Origin: Breviolum minutum Mf 1.05b.01
Lineage: Eukaryota > Sar > Dinophyceae > Suessiales > Symbiodiniaceae
Assembly (NCBI GenBank): GCA_000507305.1
Contig: DF241742.1
Coordinates: 2,658 to 66,657 of the forward strand
Direction: 5' to 3'
Length of the DNA stretch: 64,000 bases
A program made the translations under genes and the position numbers. Shown one piece after another: positions 20,801 to 32,206 of this stretch. The notes beneath the pieces are model-generated. The model saw nothing but the letters and a program-made list of their open reading frames with translations, searched no databases and was not told where the DNA came from. Every line of letters starts with the position of its first letter. The first letter of the stretch is position 1.

Positions 20801-23190
20801 ACATGCACGAGTTGAAGCAGGCGACTAGAGCCTTTGGCCCCAATTTTTCCGCCAAAGAACTCCTGGAGTTCATGGCCGGTGCAGCCCGGATCAACAAGGA
20901 ACGCTTCGCGCAGATTGTCACAGATGCACCAGTGACTTGTGCAGACAGGAGCAGGCCCACCATTCCGCATTCCTTGCGTGGCATGGCACTGGGATAGTTG
21001 CAGCAGTTGGAATCAATTTTCATCACTTCTGGGTGGTTGTCTGCCAAGTGCAATGCTTTCAACTTGGAATATGCCGATGCTATTCGTGAAGGGAAGAAGT
21101 TCCTACAAGCTGCCAATCTCTATGCTATGGACACCTTCGTCGTGACCCCAATGTCACAACCAGGCAAGTGTGATGCCAGAGATCAAGACGGTGCGAACGT
21201 GGTGCCGCAAGCAAATGAAAAAATGTCATTTTCCGAAGTAGTCAACCCATGTGGTCTCATTGTCCATTGCTTTGTGTCACATTTCTGGGGTCACCTCTTC
21301 AGTCAGACTGTCACAGCACTGCGAAGATGGGCAGAGATGAATCGTGAACGGATGGGTACTGAAAGCCCCAAATCCGTGGTTTTTTGGATTTGTCTTTTCG
21401 CTTTGAACCAACATGCCGTAGCAGATGAGGTAGGAGAGAATCCGATGCAAGGACCATTCAATGCAGCCTTGGCACGGGCTGAAGGTGGTGCAGTCATGGT
21501 CCTTGATGAAGAGATCAATCCCTTCAAGCGGATTTGGTGCCTTTTTGAAATCTCCAGGCTGAAGGAGCTCAATCAGCCCTTCGAACTGATTTGTGAGATG
21601 GGTTCACTTTCAAAACCTGAGAGCTTGGCAGTTCAGCAATCTGACCCGGCTGCTGTGGAAAGGCTGTTGCAGGCCACTTGTGAGGCCTTGTCGAAGGTCT
21701 CGGCATTGAACGCCAAGGCATCAGTCAAAGAAGATCAGATCCGCATTTGGCAGGAGATTGCAGACCCGGGTTTGAGAAAGATGCTCAGAGGCAATGCTGG
21801 TGCCTTGCGTCGTGGCATCATTGAGCCTGAGGGCCTTGAGTCGGCGTTCACCGAGTTCAACCGATTTAGTCAGGCATTGCTTTCCACTTCTTTGCTAGAA
21901 TTTTACTTAGTGCACAAGCAACATGTAGCCGCTGCCAAATGCTGCGAGAAAGGCGCTTGCTTTACACAGGAACAGTTTGCAGACATCATCACACATGGCA
22001 TCTCAGAAGCAGACAGACCCACCTGGCTTTCCAACTTGCTGGTGATCAATGCAACAGATGCGCGCTTGGGAATCGTTCGTCTCTTACTGCAGTCCAGAGT
22101 TTGCATGGAGGCAGTGCATTGTTCGCTCATCAATGCTGCGGCAGGTGGTCAAGAAGAAGTGACAAAGCTGTTGTTAGACCATCGTGCAGATGCAGCAGCT
22201 ACAAATAGGGATGGTGTCTCTGCGCTGATGGTTGCTGCTCTCTGTGGCCATGAGGAAGTGGCAAAGCTGTTGTTAGACCATCGTGCAGATGCAGCAGCTA
22301 CAAATAGTGATGGTGTCTCTGCGCTGATGGCAGCTGCTCAAGGTGGCCATGAGGCAGTGGCAAAGCTATTGTTAGATCAGGGTGCAGACGTATTAGCTGC
22401 AGCGAATAATGGTGCCACTGCACTGATGCTTGCTGCTCACGGTGGCCATGAGGCAGTGACAAAGCTTTTGTTAGACCATGGTGCAGATGTAGCAGCTGCA
22501 GACAACAATGGTCAAACTGCACTGATGCTTGCTCCTGTAGATGGCCATGAGGCAGTGACAAAGCTGTTGTTGGATGCTGGTGCAGATGTAGCAGCTGCAG
22601 ATGAACAATGGTCAAACTGCGCTGATCAATGCAGCATTTGGTGGCCATGAGGCAGCGGCCAAGGTATTGTTACACCATGGTGCAGATATAGCATTAGATA
22701 GCGCACTTTCGCTGATCTTTTCTGCTTTGTACAGGTAGTGTGTTAATTTGTTTGATCTTACCGTGTTCCTGCAGATGTCGCATACATTTGCGTTTCGTCA
22801 CTGCTATTAAAGGAAAAAGCAAAGCTCTTGACGTCACTGAGGGGTAGGACTGTGATGGACTGTGTGGATTCAAGAGGATTGACCCATGCGCAGCTCAGGC
22901 CTAAGCCTATTGTCCTCCATGTCAACAGGCAGCTCCAACGTGAAGCTGCATTTTCTAGCACAGTTTTCGGACCCGAATCATATCCATGTGATGGAATGAT
23001 GCCCGTGGGAATGATACTCATGTGATGGAATGTCACCTATGCCGTATAGAACGATCTTCATGTGATGGAATGAATCTTGCTTGCAAAAAAGATACTGTTG
23101 ATATCTGTTGATGGAATAGTGGGTTTTAGTTGTCCCTTGACAGACACCATCTAAAAAGTACAAGGTGATCCAAAAACAGTCCATTCCGCA
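17822..23190 (+). repeat. Segmental duplication, copy B (direct orientation)
   Basis: The block is the ~5.4 kb partner of 11119-16983. It carries the same 2.7 kb upstream sequence, the same candidate 5' exon and a damaged version of the ankyrin gene, and it ends in the same sequence around CATGTGATGGAATGAATCTT. Copy B has an extra ~70 bases at 18051-18118 and lacks about 200 bases of the coding 5' part. Confidence 0.93.
20572..22738 (+). pseudogene. EF-hand / TIR-like / ankyrin gene, copy B, disrupted
   Basis: The start MGCTCSKAFK is intact, but about 66 codons between the leader and the EF-hand are missing relative to copy A. The EF-hand loop DLDSSGDLDMHE is kept. At 20995-20997 a CAG codon of copy A is TAG, stopping translation after 141 residues. 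An open frame then resumes at 20998 for ~550 codons and carries the TIR-like domain (FVSHFWG, RIWCLFEISRL) and about five ankyrin repeats (DHRADAAAT type first). A one-base insertion near 22605 shifts the frame into WSNCADQCSIWWP and a stop at 22650. In the alternative frame the array continues and ends near 22738. Unless the TAG is read through or spliced out, only an acylated EF-hand fragment could be made. Confidence 0.8.
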
Positions 23191-24232
23191 TGGTACTCAT
23201 TTACAACGTACTTGTACTTGTAGCAAGTCTAGCTTCTTTTGAGCCATTCATTGCCAGTTTTGTGCTAATTCGTGCTGCATGTTCAAAAAGGTGTAGAAAG
23301 ATGAATCATCGACGAGTTTATCTTGAAATTCTATGAATATGCAGTTTGGTATTGTTTTGCATGGGATGCTGCAAGGGTATGCACTAAAAATCTGCTCGAA
23401 TCCTTTGATGTATTCATGTTTGTGCCTTGAGTAGCCACCTGTTTTCCGCTCAAAATCTGCAACTTGACAAATCCTGACAGCTCCGATTGAAATGCTCCTA
23501 ATCTCAGGTGCTTCGACAACACCTTGGAAAAGCATGATTTTGGAGGCTTCCTCAGAGGTGAACTATGCTATTCTTAGACACTTCTGCGTTCCAGGATTCG
23601 TAAAGTTAGAATATTTTGAAGGGAATCTCGAATATTATCCAGTTTATTCTAGTTTACTGTAAGACAGATGGCAGGAATCTCCTCTCATACGCACAATGGA
23701 CCTTGTCACCTTGTCATCCATGTTGGTGACCACCTGCCAGGTTGCCAAAGATTCGCATCCCCAGGCATGGGAGCCAAATCCAGCCGAGGAACTGGTTGCA
23801 ATGGTCATATCATAACATGCCATGGCGGCTTCGATGTAGCTATTTGCAGATCTACATATCTCAGATGTTCATAGATTTCAGGGGCCTAGTAGAAGTTCTC
23901 CTACCCGGTCTTGGCAGTTCCACAATCCTCCCAGACTCGCTCTGGCTTTAGACAGATTTGAGTTTTTGAGAGTTCTCAACAAGACGTCCTACTTTGAAGA
24001 AATTGTTGAGCTTAGCTTTTGCAATGCTTTTGCGAAGTGATCGAGTTCTAGTTTTAAGAAGAACATCCTTTCAGGTACCTTCTCTGGGACATTTTGTTTT
24101 GCTGGCTAAATGGAGAAGTATCCAACATGAACACTTTTTTGTTCATTTTTTTGTGTGCTACATGACAGGGCCGGATCATATTGCTTTGTAGTAATCTCGA
24201 AGATTTGTTTGCCAAAGTCTAGTGGTGGTCTT
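23191..24232. other. Intergenic stretch; nothing identified
   Basis: No recognisable exon, RNA or inverted repeat was found on either strand. Short open frames at 23250-23535 (minus) and 23668-23950 (plus) lack coding character. Confidence 0.45.
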
Positions 24233-24233
24233 G

Positions 24234-24320
<87 letters not shown>

Positions 24321-24420
24321 TAGTAGTAGTGTAGTAGTAGTAGTAGTAGTAGTAGTAGTATAGNAGTAGTAGTAGGAGTAGTAGGAGTAGTAGGAGTAGT
24401 AGGAGTAGTAGGAGTAGTAG

Positions 24421-24477
<57 letters not shown>

Positions 24478-24478
24478 C
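24233..24478. repeat. GTA/TAG trinucleotide microsatellite
   Basis: About 245 bases of (GTA)n contain a block of GTAGGA interruptions and one N near 24364. The apparent poly-Tyr reading on the minus strand is an artefact of the repeat. Confidence 0.97.
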
Positions 24479-24589
24479 TCACCAACTCTAGCAGCTGCAA
24501 GCGAACCGCCGAAGGCTGATTCGGCTCATGGGTGACGCCATAGGTTTTTAACAGAAGCGTCGCTTTTCACGTCGCTTTTTAGTTGAGCC

Positions 24590-24795
24590 ATGGACGTCAG
24601 GTATGTGTTCGTGGTCGCCATCTCACTTGCCGCAAAGCCAACCACCAGTTCCAGCTGCAACAGCGGTATGTTGATGATTCAACACCGTGCCAGCACGGAG
24701 ATGACAATGTCGTCTCGATCTGAGTGGTTGCCTCAAGGCGTGGGCTTCAGTGGATTTGCCCCAAGTAGTGCAGTTTCACCTGTCCCACATAGGTA
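24590..24795 (+). CDS. Candidate first exon with signal-peptide-like N-terminus
   Basis: The ATG at 24590 opens MDVRYVFVVAISLAAKPTTS, a short charged start, a hydrophobic core and a small-residue end typical of a secretory signal. A Ser/Thr/Cys-rich stretch follows. It lies upstream and on the same strand as the cysteine-rich PAN/Apple-like exons, so it may be their first exon. That link is inference. A donor-like CAG|GTATGT occurs only 11 bases after the ATG, so the real exon could be much shorter. Confidence 0.35.
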
Positions 24796-25080
24796 AATAC
24801 TACCAATGTGGGAAGTTTTAGGGGTAAATAAGTCAAATAACTACCTTGCTGGTGCACCTTCCAGGAAGAGCTCCTGAAGATGATAATGTTCATCCCTGCT
24901 TTTCCTCTTTTGCATACAAAGTAGTAGAGGACCTGTTTCTAAATTCAGAATGGCTGTAGTAAGACCCAAGTGCTCCCGGCAAGACAGGGAGAGTCAATTC
25001 CTGCCTGATTTAGTTTGTAGCGGGACATGTTCATATCATGTTAAGAAGGAACACGTGAACATGCACATATACACAGATGT

Positions 25081-25104
25081 ATACATATATATATATATAC
25101 ATGC
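25081..25104. repeat. Short TA dinucleotide repeat
   Basis: TATACATATATATATATACATG forms a small AT microsatellite in noncoding DNA. Confidence 0.6.
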
Positions 25105-25364
25105 AAGACATGCGAGAAGGAATAGTATAGACAAACTTGATTGAAAAAACGTTTGTTCCAAATTCAGTAGAACTACACTATCTCCTGAACGAATTGAAAG
25201 AACATTCCTTTTTCAGACTGGAATGTTTCTGGACAGCATAATCTTTCGAATCTGCTTGCGCATATGCCACTTGCATCACCACTGAACCAGGTCCACCTCA
25301 GTCATTTGATCATGATATGCAGATGCCTTAGGGATCCAACAACATCAAGATCGAATGGTAAAGA

Positions 25365-25469
25365 TACTGTTGATGGAGAAAATCCTGCACCAGTTGGCGT
25401 ATACAAAACCCCATAAATAGTGGGATATGAACCATCCCAAGTGGTGCAGGATTTTGTCCATCAACAGTA
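25365..25469. mobile_element. MITE-like element, family CTGTTGATGG, member 1
   Basis: A 105-base element reads TA-CTGTTGATGG...CCATCAACAG-TA. The inverted arms extend ~30 bases inward (AAAATCCTGCACCA on the left, TGGTGCAGGATTTT on the right). The TA on each end is the likely target-site duplication, as in Tc1/mariner-type miniature elements. There is no coding capacity. Related copies are at 27470, 54867 and a half-copy at 57378. Confidence 0.75.
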
Positions 25470-26886
25470 CCATGAGGTTGGAAGGGGATTGAACCCCCAA
25501 TACCTGGGCCACCGCTCTGATGGCAAGCGGATCCTTTTTAAAAAAATGGTTCAGCATGGCACAACCAGTTACCATCTGGCTGTGCCTAATATGGTTGAGT
25601 GGAATATCCACTACAAATGTAGCTCCTCTTCCCCGGAAAAGTTCGGGGTTTTCCACTTCAAACAGCGCTGCCAGGGGTTAACCACTATAAATGGGGGTTT
25701 AACCACCAACCAACTTGGGGGTTTATGGGGTTCCCCATAAACTACTGGCCGAAGCACCAACCGCACCGGGTGACTTGCAGAGGTGATTGTCCAGATGGCA
25801 CCTTTGAGATTCCACAGGACTGACGTGTTGCAGCCAGGGATTATCCATTGATAGTGGTACCCCAGAGGATGGATAAACCACCAGTTATGTGGCAGTTTGA
25901 CAAACGACATTTTCAGGATTTTACCGTTTTACCCAATGGTGACTGGAAAACCACTTCCACAGGACTACCGACGTGACGCCTCCATTTGGGGTTGCTGCAG
26001 TCGTTGTCCAGAGGGTATCTTGTCTAAAGCCGCGCCGTGCTCTACATGAAGAAGGGGACCTGAGGTTAGCCGATTAGGAGGTTATAACCTGCAAATAATA
26101 TACAGCGTATACGGTATGCCTGGGTTTTTATTCCCAGCTCCACTAACGTCGTGAAATAGTCTGTTCATTTATGGTGGTCCATTAAACAAAAAGTCACTAC
26201 CAACTGTTGGGTTTGCTGTTGGGGTTTTCTGTTGGGGCAGCTTCTCAGTTCACCCGAAAAATAGCCAGTTTGGTGAGAGAACTAAATAACTTCAAACAAT
26301 TTGACGGGAAAATAAGGATGGAGTGGGAAGACCGGGAATGAAGATGTCTCATTGAAACCCTCTATACAAGTCAAGTGCCAACTCCACCATTTGTGCTCCA
26401 TCCAAAACCTTGTTTTTGCCATTCAAAACCTGCATCTATCCTAGTGTTGCAGTGGCTGATTGTCGCAATTTATTGTCATCGTGAAAGTGGATGGAAGATG
26501 TTCGGGCGTTCAGGCATTCTAGAGGAGTAGATGATTCCACCATTTGGATTTCCAGTATAGTCATGTATACTGTATATCATGTGATAATGATATACTATCC
26601 AGGAATTTGCAGATTAGAGGATTTGTTCTGCAACAAGCCCTAGGGATCCAATCGCTCAATGAGGGGGTTGACTATCCCCCCAATCAACTGGTGAGGATGG
26701 TACTTAATCCCCCAAATCATCCTCTTTTTTTTCTGGATTGGATTTGTAGGGATGGATGGTTGGCGGCAACTGGGTTTACAACTAAAGTCTCTGAACATGT
26801 GTGCCAGATGGTTTGGTGCAAAACGGAATGACTCTTCTCATCTCAGAACCCTTGGCGATGCTGAAACGACATATTTTTTTCCTTCA
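25470..26886. other. Noncoding region with tRNA-like and short inverted motifs
   Basis: No gene was identified. Just after the first element, the minus strand of 25480-25535 contains a pol III B-box-like GGTTCAATCCC with a stem (CCGCT/AGCGG) beside it, perhaps a decayed tRNA-derived repeat. At 25675-25745 GGTTAACCAC and GGGGGTTTA words recur in short inverted arrangement (GGGGTT...CCCCATAAAC). Confidence 0.4.
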
Positions 26887-29506
26887 ACTCTCAGTGCCTC
26901 CGAGGGCAATGTTACGCAGACTGTGGATGCAAATGCACTCACGCCACGAACTGCGCGGAGCTGTGGGCGAAGACGGAGCTCGTAGTTGCAGGGATGGTAC
27001 GGGGTGCCATTGGACAGGCGATGAGTGCGTGGATGCTGAAGCCAATGGGATCACGACAACCATTTTTACACTTCCTGAAAACCATGTCGTTGTGGACATT
27101 GGATCTTCAGCTTGAATGTTGATTTACAGTAATACTTGTGTTGGGTTGGTATAGTCCCATGTTGAAGGGAATGATTTTTCCAACCTTTTGCAAGTCCAAC
27201 ATATTCTTTTGAATTTGTTGACCATTAAATGTATGCAAAGGCCTTGGGCCAAGATTTGATGGGTATCATGTTTCCAGGGCTTGCCATCAGTGAAGGACAC
27301 ACTTCAAGGAGAGCAAAATGTGTCCCTGTCTATGAAGAGCTGGTGTGCGATGAGGATGCTGGCAACGTGGAGAAACGCGTGAACGGACACACTGCTCCTG
27401 ATACATTCGTCATTTGGTTTGACAAAAAAAGGTCCCTCGACTTGGTGCTTTCAGGGCCTCCATATTTTCCTGTTGATGGACCAAATCCTGCACCAGTTGG
27501 GATGGTTAAACCCCTTTAGTTAGTGGGAGATTATCCATCCCCACTGGTGCGTACGGATTTTGTTCACCAGCCGTATTGATCCTTTTAAAGTCTATGCTTG
27601 CCTTAGCCTTACACGAATCCGCATGTTTTTACCCCACTCATCGATCGACTTCAATGGGTCAAAAAAAGGTGGGGCCCGAAGGTTTGGTCTTCGAGGAACC
27701 CCCCTATGAAAAACTGGGATTCTAGGAACCAACGGGCACTTAACCACTACCCTGGAATATTTTTGAGGGTGGTGAAAACCAACCACCTGCGAATGTTTCT
27801 GTAGGGGTGATTAGGGGTGTACATCATCACCCAAAATGGTGAACCATTCTTTTAATGGTGGTGGAAGGTCACGGACTAGTTATAGTATTATAGTCATTGA
27901 ATGTCGTTGATCGGCCTGGCCTTCTGGCTGTCGAGGATGGAAGTTTGCGCCGAAAGGACAGATTCTCCATGGGGCGGATGGGGAATGGGTTTGAAGATTG
28001 TATGCGCCCTCGCAAATCCTACCACTACAACTACAACCACATCCACCACGTCAACTAGCAGATGGGCTGCATGGCCCTTCCGGCCTGTCACTGAACCAAG
28101 GGACCAAGCTTGCCGCGGTCGGAATCATTCCGATAATTCAGTTTCTTAGTTGACAGTTTGAGTTTCAAAATTGTTCTTTTAGATTTTTAGTATAGTACTT
28201 CTTGAGGCTCGGTGTTTGGATCCTTTTGGGGTAGATTCTCCCAAAAGCTGTGACCTGTGTTTGGGGCCCATCGGATGGTGAAATTGCGGCCCGTCGGATG
28301 CGTGGACACAAGGGGGTTGACAACTCAAAGCTGTAGGGAAGGATATAATGTAACCCAGGTGGTCAGTACCATTTGCCTAGAGTTGTTTCGGGAAAGAATG
28401 ACCCTGGAAATCCATGGCTACCTTCCAAATGCGCGGGTGATTTGGAACACCATCGAAACGGGGGGGGAATTGAACTCGTTGCCAAGGCTTCATTCTACAA
28501 GGTGGTTGCTGTCAGCGGCGGCATTGCAGAGTGCCGGCAGAAGTGTTTGGCCATGGAGAGGAACAAGTGCAAAGGCATTGAGTACCGTGGCGTGACAAGT
28601 GTGAAGAGATAGGATGGGAATTGTCTTCAGCCTGAAAAAGGGAAGATGAAATTGAAGATGTCCTAAGTCTTCAGCGCTGAACGTGAAATGAGCAAAGTGT
28701 TGCTTCACCCGATGGACGAGGAGACCAGTTCTAACTTAGGACTATTAGTTACTGAATGAATCTAAGAGATTTTGCACACACACAGGAGCATACATACCCG
28801 TATCAGCCAGTACTAAAGATTTCTTGTCACCAAGGTTTGTTAAAAGTCTCTTAAATAGAACTGCTCTTTGTTTGGGTGTATTTCTGTGGCGATTCTTGGG
28901 CTTAGAACTCCTTTTCCAACTGATGCCCAGATATATACTAGGGCCTAGGGTTTTTCTGAAGGTGATTTGTTGTTCTTCATTGTTAATAATCACCATTGTG
29001 CCATTGGGTAAGATTGGTTTCATTGCTGTTTTCCCATTATTAATAATCACCATTGAGTAACTGTTTAAACATTTTTTCAGCCATCTTAAGCAAATCTAAG
29101 TGTAGCAGCCACCAGGTACAGCGGTTTTGCTCGATGTGAGTTATGGACGCGTTCAGAAGGTATTGGTGCCACGAATGGTGTGCCCGGTTTCAGTTGCGAG
29201 ATGAATGTGCAAGCGCCCGTGTTCTCCACACCCTATTGGATCGAAGGTAGGGGTTCAAATGAGCACGAGAAGTTTGAAATATGAAGGCTGACCCTTTCGC
29301 CCTCAAAGAAACTCTATTTTTTTTACGAGAGGTCCATTGAAGAAGTGAGACACATAATGCGACATGGTGACACATAATGAGACAGGGTGGGCGTAAGCAC
29401 TACCGTGAGGTGAAATTTCCCAATCTGACCCCTGGCCCATCTACCACCACCACCACCACCACCACCACCACCACCACCACCACCACCACCACTGGTAAAA
29501 CTGCTA

Positions 29507-29540
<34 letters not shown>

Positions 29541-29543
29541 GTA

Positions 29544-29608
<65 letters not shown>

Positions 29609-29651
29609 CGTAGTAGTAGTCGTAGTAGTAGTCGTAGTAGTAGTAGTAGTC

Positions 29652-29699
<48 letters not shown>

Positions 29700-32206
29700 C
29701 TAGTACTAGTACTAGTACTAGTAGTAGTACTAGTACTAGTACTAGTAGTAGTACTAGTACTAGTACACTGGTACTGGTACTACCACTTGTTGAAGTTCAG
29801 CGCTCCAAAAATTGCAGGCTGCTGTAGCGAGAAGCACATTTCAAACTCAAAATGTACAAAACACCTCAGCTTCGGAGCACTTTTTGAAGTTCGGATCTGG
29901 TAAAACAGGAGCCGACGTTTGCCCGCGGCTGCAACGCCACTAGTTTCGGAATGTGGCAAATCTAGTGTAAATATCAGTATTTCACTGTCCTTACCGGTAT
30001 ACGTACCGCAGTAGCGGCCGACCCGTTTTTTGGGATTTCTGGGACCGTTTCGTGTGTTTTACAATACAAAACTGTCGCCGCAAATCTCAAGATTTTGTGT
30101 TCTCATGGCCATGTGGTGCAAATCCCCTGTAAATAACGCTATTTTAGTGACCCTAAAACCTAAACCCTAAAACTAACCCTAAAACTAAACCCTAAAATCA
30201 AAACCCTAAAACTAAACCCTAAAACCAAAACCCTAAAACTGAACCCTAAAACCAAAACCTGAAAACTAAACCCTGAAAAGAAAACCCTAAAACCAAAACC
30301 CTCAAAGTAAACCCTAAAACCAAAACCCTAACACACAAACCCTAAAACCTTAAAACCTAAACCCTAAAACTAAACCCTAAAACATAAACCTTAAAACACA
30401 AACCCTACAGCCAAAACCCTAAAACCTAAACCCTAAACCAAAACCCTAAAACCAAACCCTAAAACTTAACCTTAAAACCAAAACCGTAAAACAAAACCCT
30501 AAAACATAACCATCTGTTGGTAAGATACCCAATAGTTGGTTGGTAAGATACCCAATAGTTGGTTGGTAAGAAGCCCAATGGTTGGTTGATGGGCGAACCC
30601 TAGCGCCTGGCGCTAAAATTGCACGCCGCTGTCGCAAGAAGCTCATTTGCAAGTAATCAAAATCTGCAAAAACGCACCACTCCCGGTTCATTTTTCGAAG
30701 TATTGCACCGCTGTGGCGCGAAGCACATTTGCAAGCCAAAATGTTAATAACATGTTAATATGCAAGCTGTGGAATGTAAGGATAGGTGAGCATAAACGAT
30801 CAAAGCTTCAAAATACATTGCATGGATAGTTCACTTAGTCAATTAGTCAGTCAATCAGTTTGTCATCAGTGCGTTTGTTCTGCCATCGGTGACTCGCAAC
30901 AACCAATCTCTCCTATAGGTGTCCTATTCTTGAAACTTCCGCCACCGCCTCGTGCGGTACTTCTGGTACTGATCACACACCATTTGGCTCATGTTGATTG
31001 ATGCTGCACGGGGCCTGAATGGCTGTGTTTCATCATGCCAATGAGGCACTCAGGTCATTTGTCCACTGTAGGCACCCAGGTCAGCGCTTGATGTTTCAGA
31101 GCAAAGATTTCCAGTATTTTAGGAGGTGAAAATTCAAAGCATTTCTGGATTTTTAAAGGTTTTGGATGATGCAAATATGATGCACACATGTGTTTTAGGA
31201 GTCATAAAAGAAACCCTCCTGTTTTGTTGGTTTTCCGCCAGGGCCATGGATTTGTTTTTTTTGGTCCCGGGGAACCATCCGATCACCACATGTGATCTTG
31301 TTGGCCGGAAAGGTGGTCACCACCGGGCTTGTCGAGGAGATGATCGAAATGACAACAAACAGAGGTACTACGCAGTGCCATGGCCTGTGGTGAGCATAGG
31401 TGAGCACCATCCAACGAGGTGATCAGTTGAAGTTAGTATACTGGAAGTAGAAGTGAGTAATAAACCCAAATCAATGACTTGTAACATCGTATAACTTACA
31501 ACTAGGGTAAGGCTCTCACTCTCTAACAGTCTTGTTTTGGTAGACCATGGTTTGTTATTGGTTGATCGAAAATCATTATGACCACTGTTACTATTTCTGT
31601 GACGCCCCGAGCCGGTCAGATTTACCTCCTCATTTTCTCCTATGAGGCATTCAAGTCGAAGGTCCAAAACCAGTGTTACAGGGCGGCGGCCTTCCCAAAC
31701 TTAAACCTATGGTTACATACCAACTCCAATTGATCATCCCACTACGTGCTATCATGATGACCTTACAATGACTTTGGTGTTTTTTCTGTGAAGAATGATG
31801 AGCAACATGCACACAGCCGTCAGACATGCACACAGCCTTGGGAGAAGGTTTTCACATCCTGCAAAGGATTCGTGTTCTGCATATATACATTGCATGCGGT
31901 ATACCTATGAACCAAGATCCGATGTTTGACATGGTTGATATTAACATGTCCCCTAAACCCACGCAATTTTCGATGGATTCGCTCCATGGTTCGATGTTTT
32001 TTTTTCACGGGTTCACCGGGCGCCCTGAGGTGGAGTTCGGCGTCTTCACATTGAGAGACTGCCAGGAACGGTGCATGAATCTTGACGGCTGCAAGGGTAT
32101 CGAGTTTTCCATGAACCGCTGTGAGATTTGGATGAGAGACATTCGGGCTGTAAAGTATATCGACCCGAGCGTAGGGAATTTCACGTGCATGGCCTACGGA
32201 GTTTGA
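26887..32206 (+). CDS. Secreted cysteine-rich PAN/Apple-like protein, scattered exons
   Basis: Exons separated by long introns share a module seen in many dinoflagellate surface proteins: CRG...DN...YY, then xxECxxxCxxxxxCKGIEY, then RCExW...FTCxxY. Visible pieces are ~26887-26985 (GQCYADCGCKCTHATNC), ~27300-27430 (VYEELVCDEDAGNVEKRV), ~28016-28146 (a Thr-rich linker, then DQACRGRNHSDNSVS), 28502 to ~28608 (GGIAECRQKC then CKGIEYRG), ~31300-31389 (ACRGDDRNDNKQRYYAVP) and 32030-32206 (LRDCQERCMNLDGCKGIEF, RCEIWMRD, FTCMAYG, TGA stop). The pattern fits extracellular, disulphide-bonded PAN domains that bind protein or carbohydrate. There appear to be at least two modules. Whether all pieces form one transcript, and where it starts, is not settled. 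The two GIEY/GIEF exons are the firmest parts. Confidence 0.6.
27470..27575. mobile_element. MITE-like element, family CTGTTGATGG, member 2
   Basis: The left arm CTGTTGATGGACCAAATCCT and GCACCAGTTGG match member 1. The right arm (CACTGGTGCG...GGATTTTGTTCACCAG) is a diverged inverse. It sits within an intron-like gap of the PAN/Apple gene. Confidence 0.65.
29443..29493. repeat. CCA trinucleotide microsatellite
   Basis: A pure (CCA)n run of about 50 bases. Confidence 0.95.
29508..29766. repeat. CTA / TAG / TAGTAC compound palindromic microsatellite
   Basis: A (CTA)n block meets a (TAG)n block near 29540, making a large perfect palindrome centre. It continues as TAG with CGTAG variants and ends in (TAGTAC)n, itself self-complementary. 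The region should fold readily into hairpins. Confidence 0.95.
29797..29905. repeat. Left flanking copy of the telomere-island repeat
   Basis: The words AATTGCAGGCTGCTGTAGCG and AGAAGCACATTTC recur, diverged but in the same orientation, at 30608-30700 (AATTGCACGCCGCTGTCGC, AGAAGCTCATTTGCAAG) and again at 30700-30745 (ATTGCACCGCTGTGGCGCG, AAGCACATTTGCAAG). The three copies bracket the telomere-like island. Confidence 0.6.
30150..30512. repeat. Degenerate telomere-like island (CCCTAAA type)
   Basis: About 360 bases consist of ACCCTAAAAC and AAACCCTAAAACT words, mostly spaced 10-12 bases rather than the 7 of a functional CCCTAAA telomere. It is an interstitial, decayed telomere-related array, not a chromosome end, because unique sequence and exons lie on both sides. 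Confidence 0.85.
30513..30592. repeat. 22-base tandem repeat next to the telomere-like island
   Basis: GTTGGTAAGATACCCAATA is repeated three to four times with period ~22, the last copies diverged (GTTGGTAAGAAGCCCAATG, GTTGGTTGATGGGC). Confidence 0.8.
30608..30745. repeat. Right flanking copies of the telomere-island repeat
   Basis: Two adjacent diverged copies of the same ~45-base motif found at 29797 (core GCTGT-GC, GAAGC-CATTTGCAAG) occur here in direct orientation. Confidence 0.6.

Noticed and set aside
24219-24500. Poly-Tyr open frame and similar poly-His/Met/Ser frames at 52750-53098
   Set aside because: They translate trinucleotide microsatellites.
30973-30990. CCATTTGGCTCATG, similar to the end of the dinoflagellate spliced leader
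   Set aside because: One base short and one mismatch, the 5' part is absent, and it is inside an intron-like region with no gene start after it.
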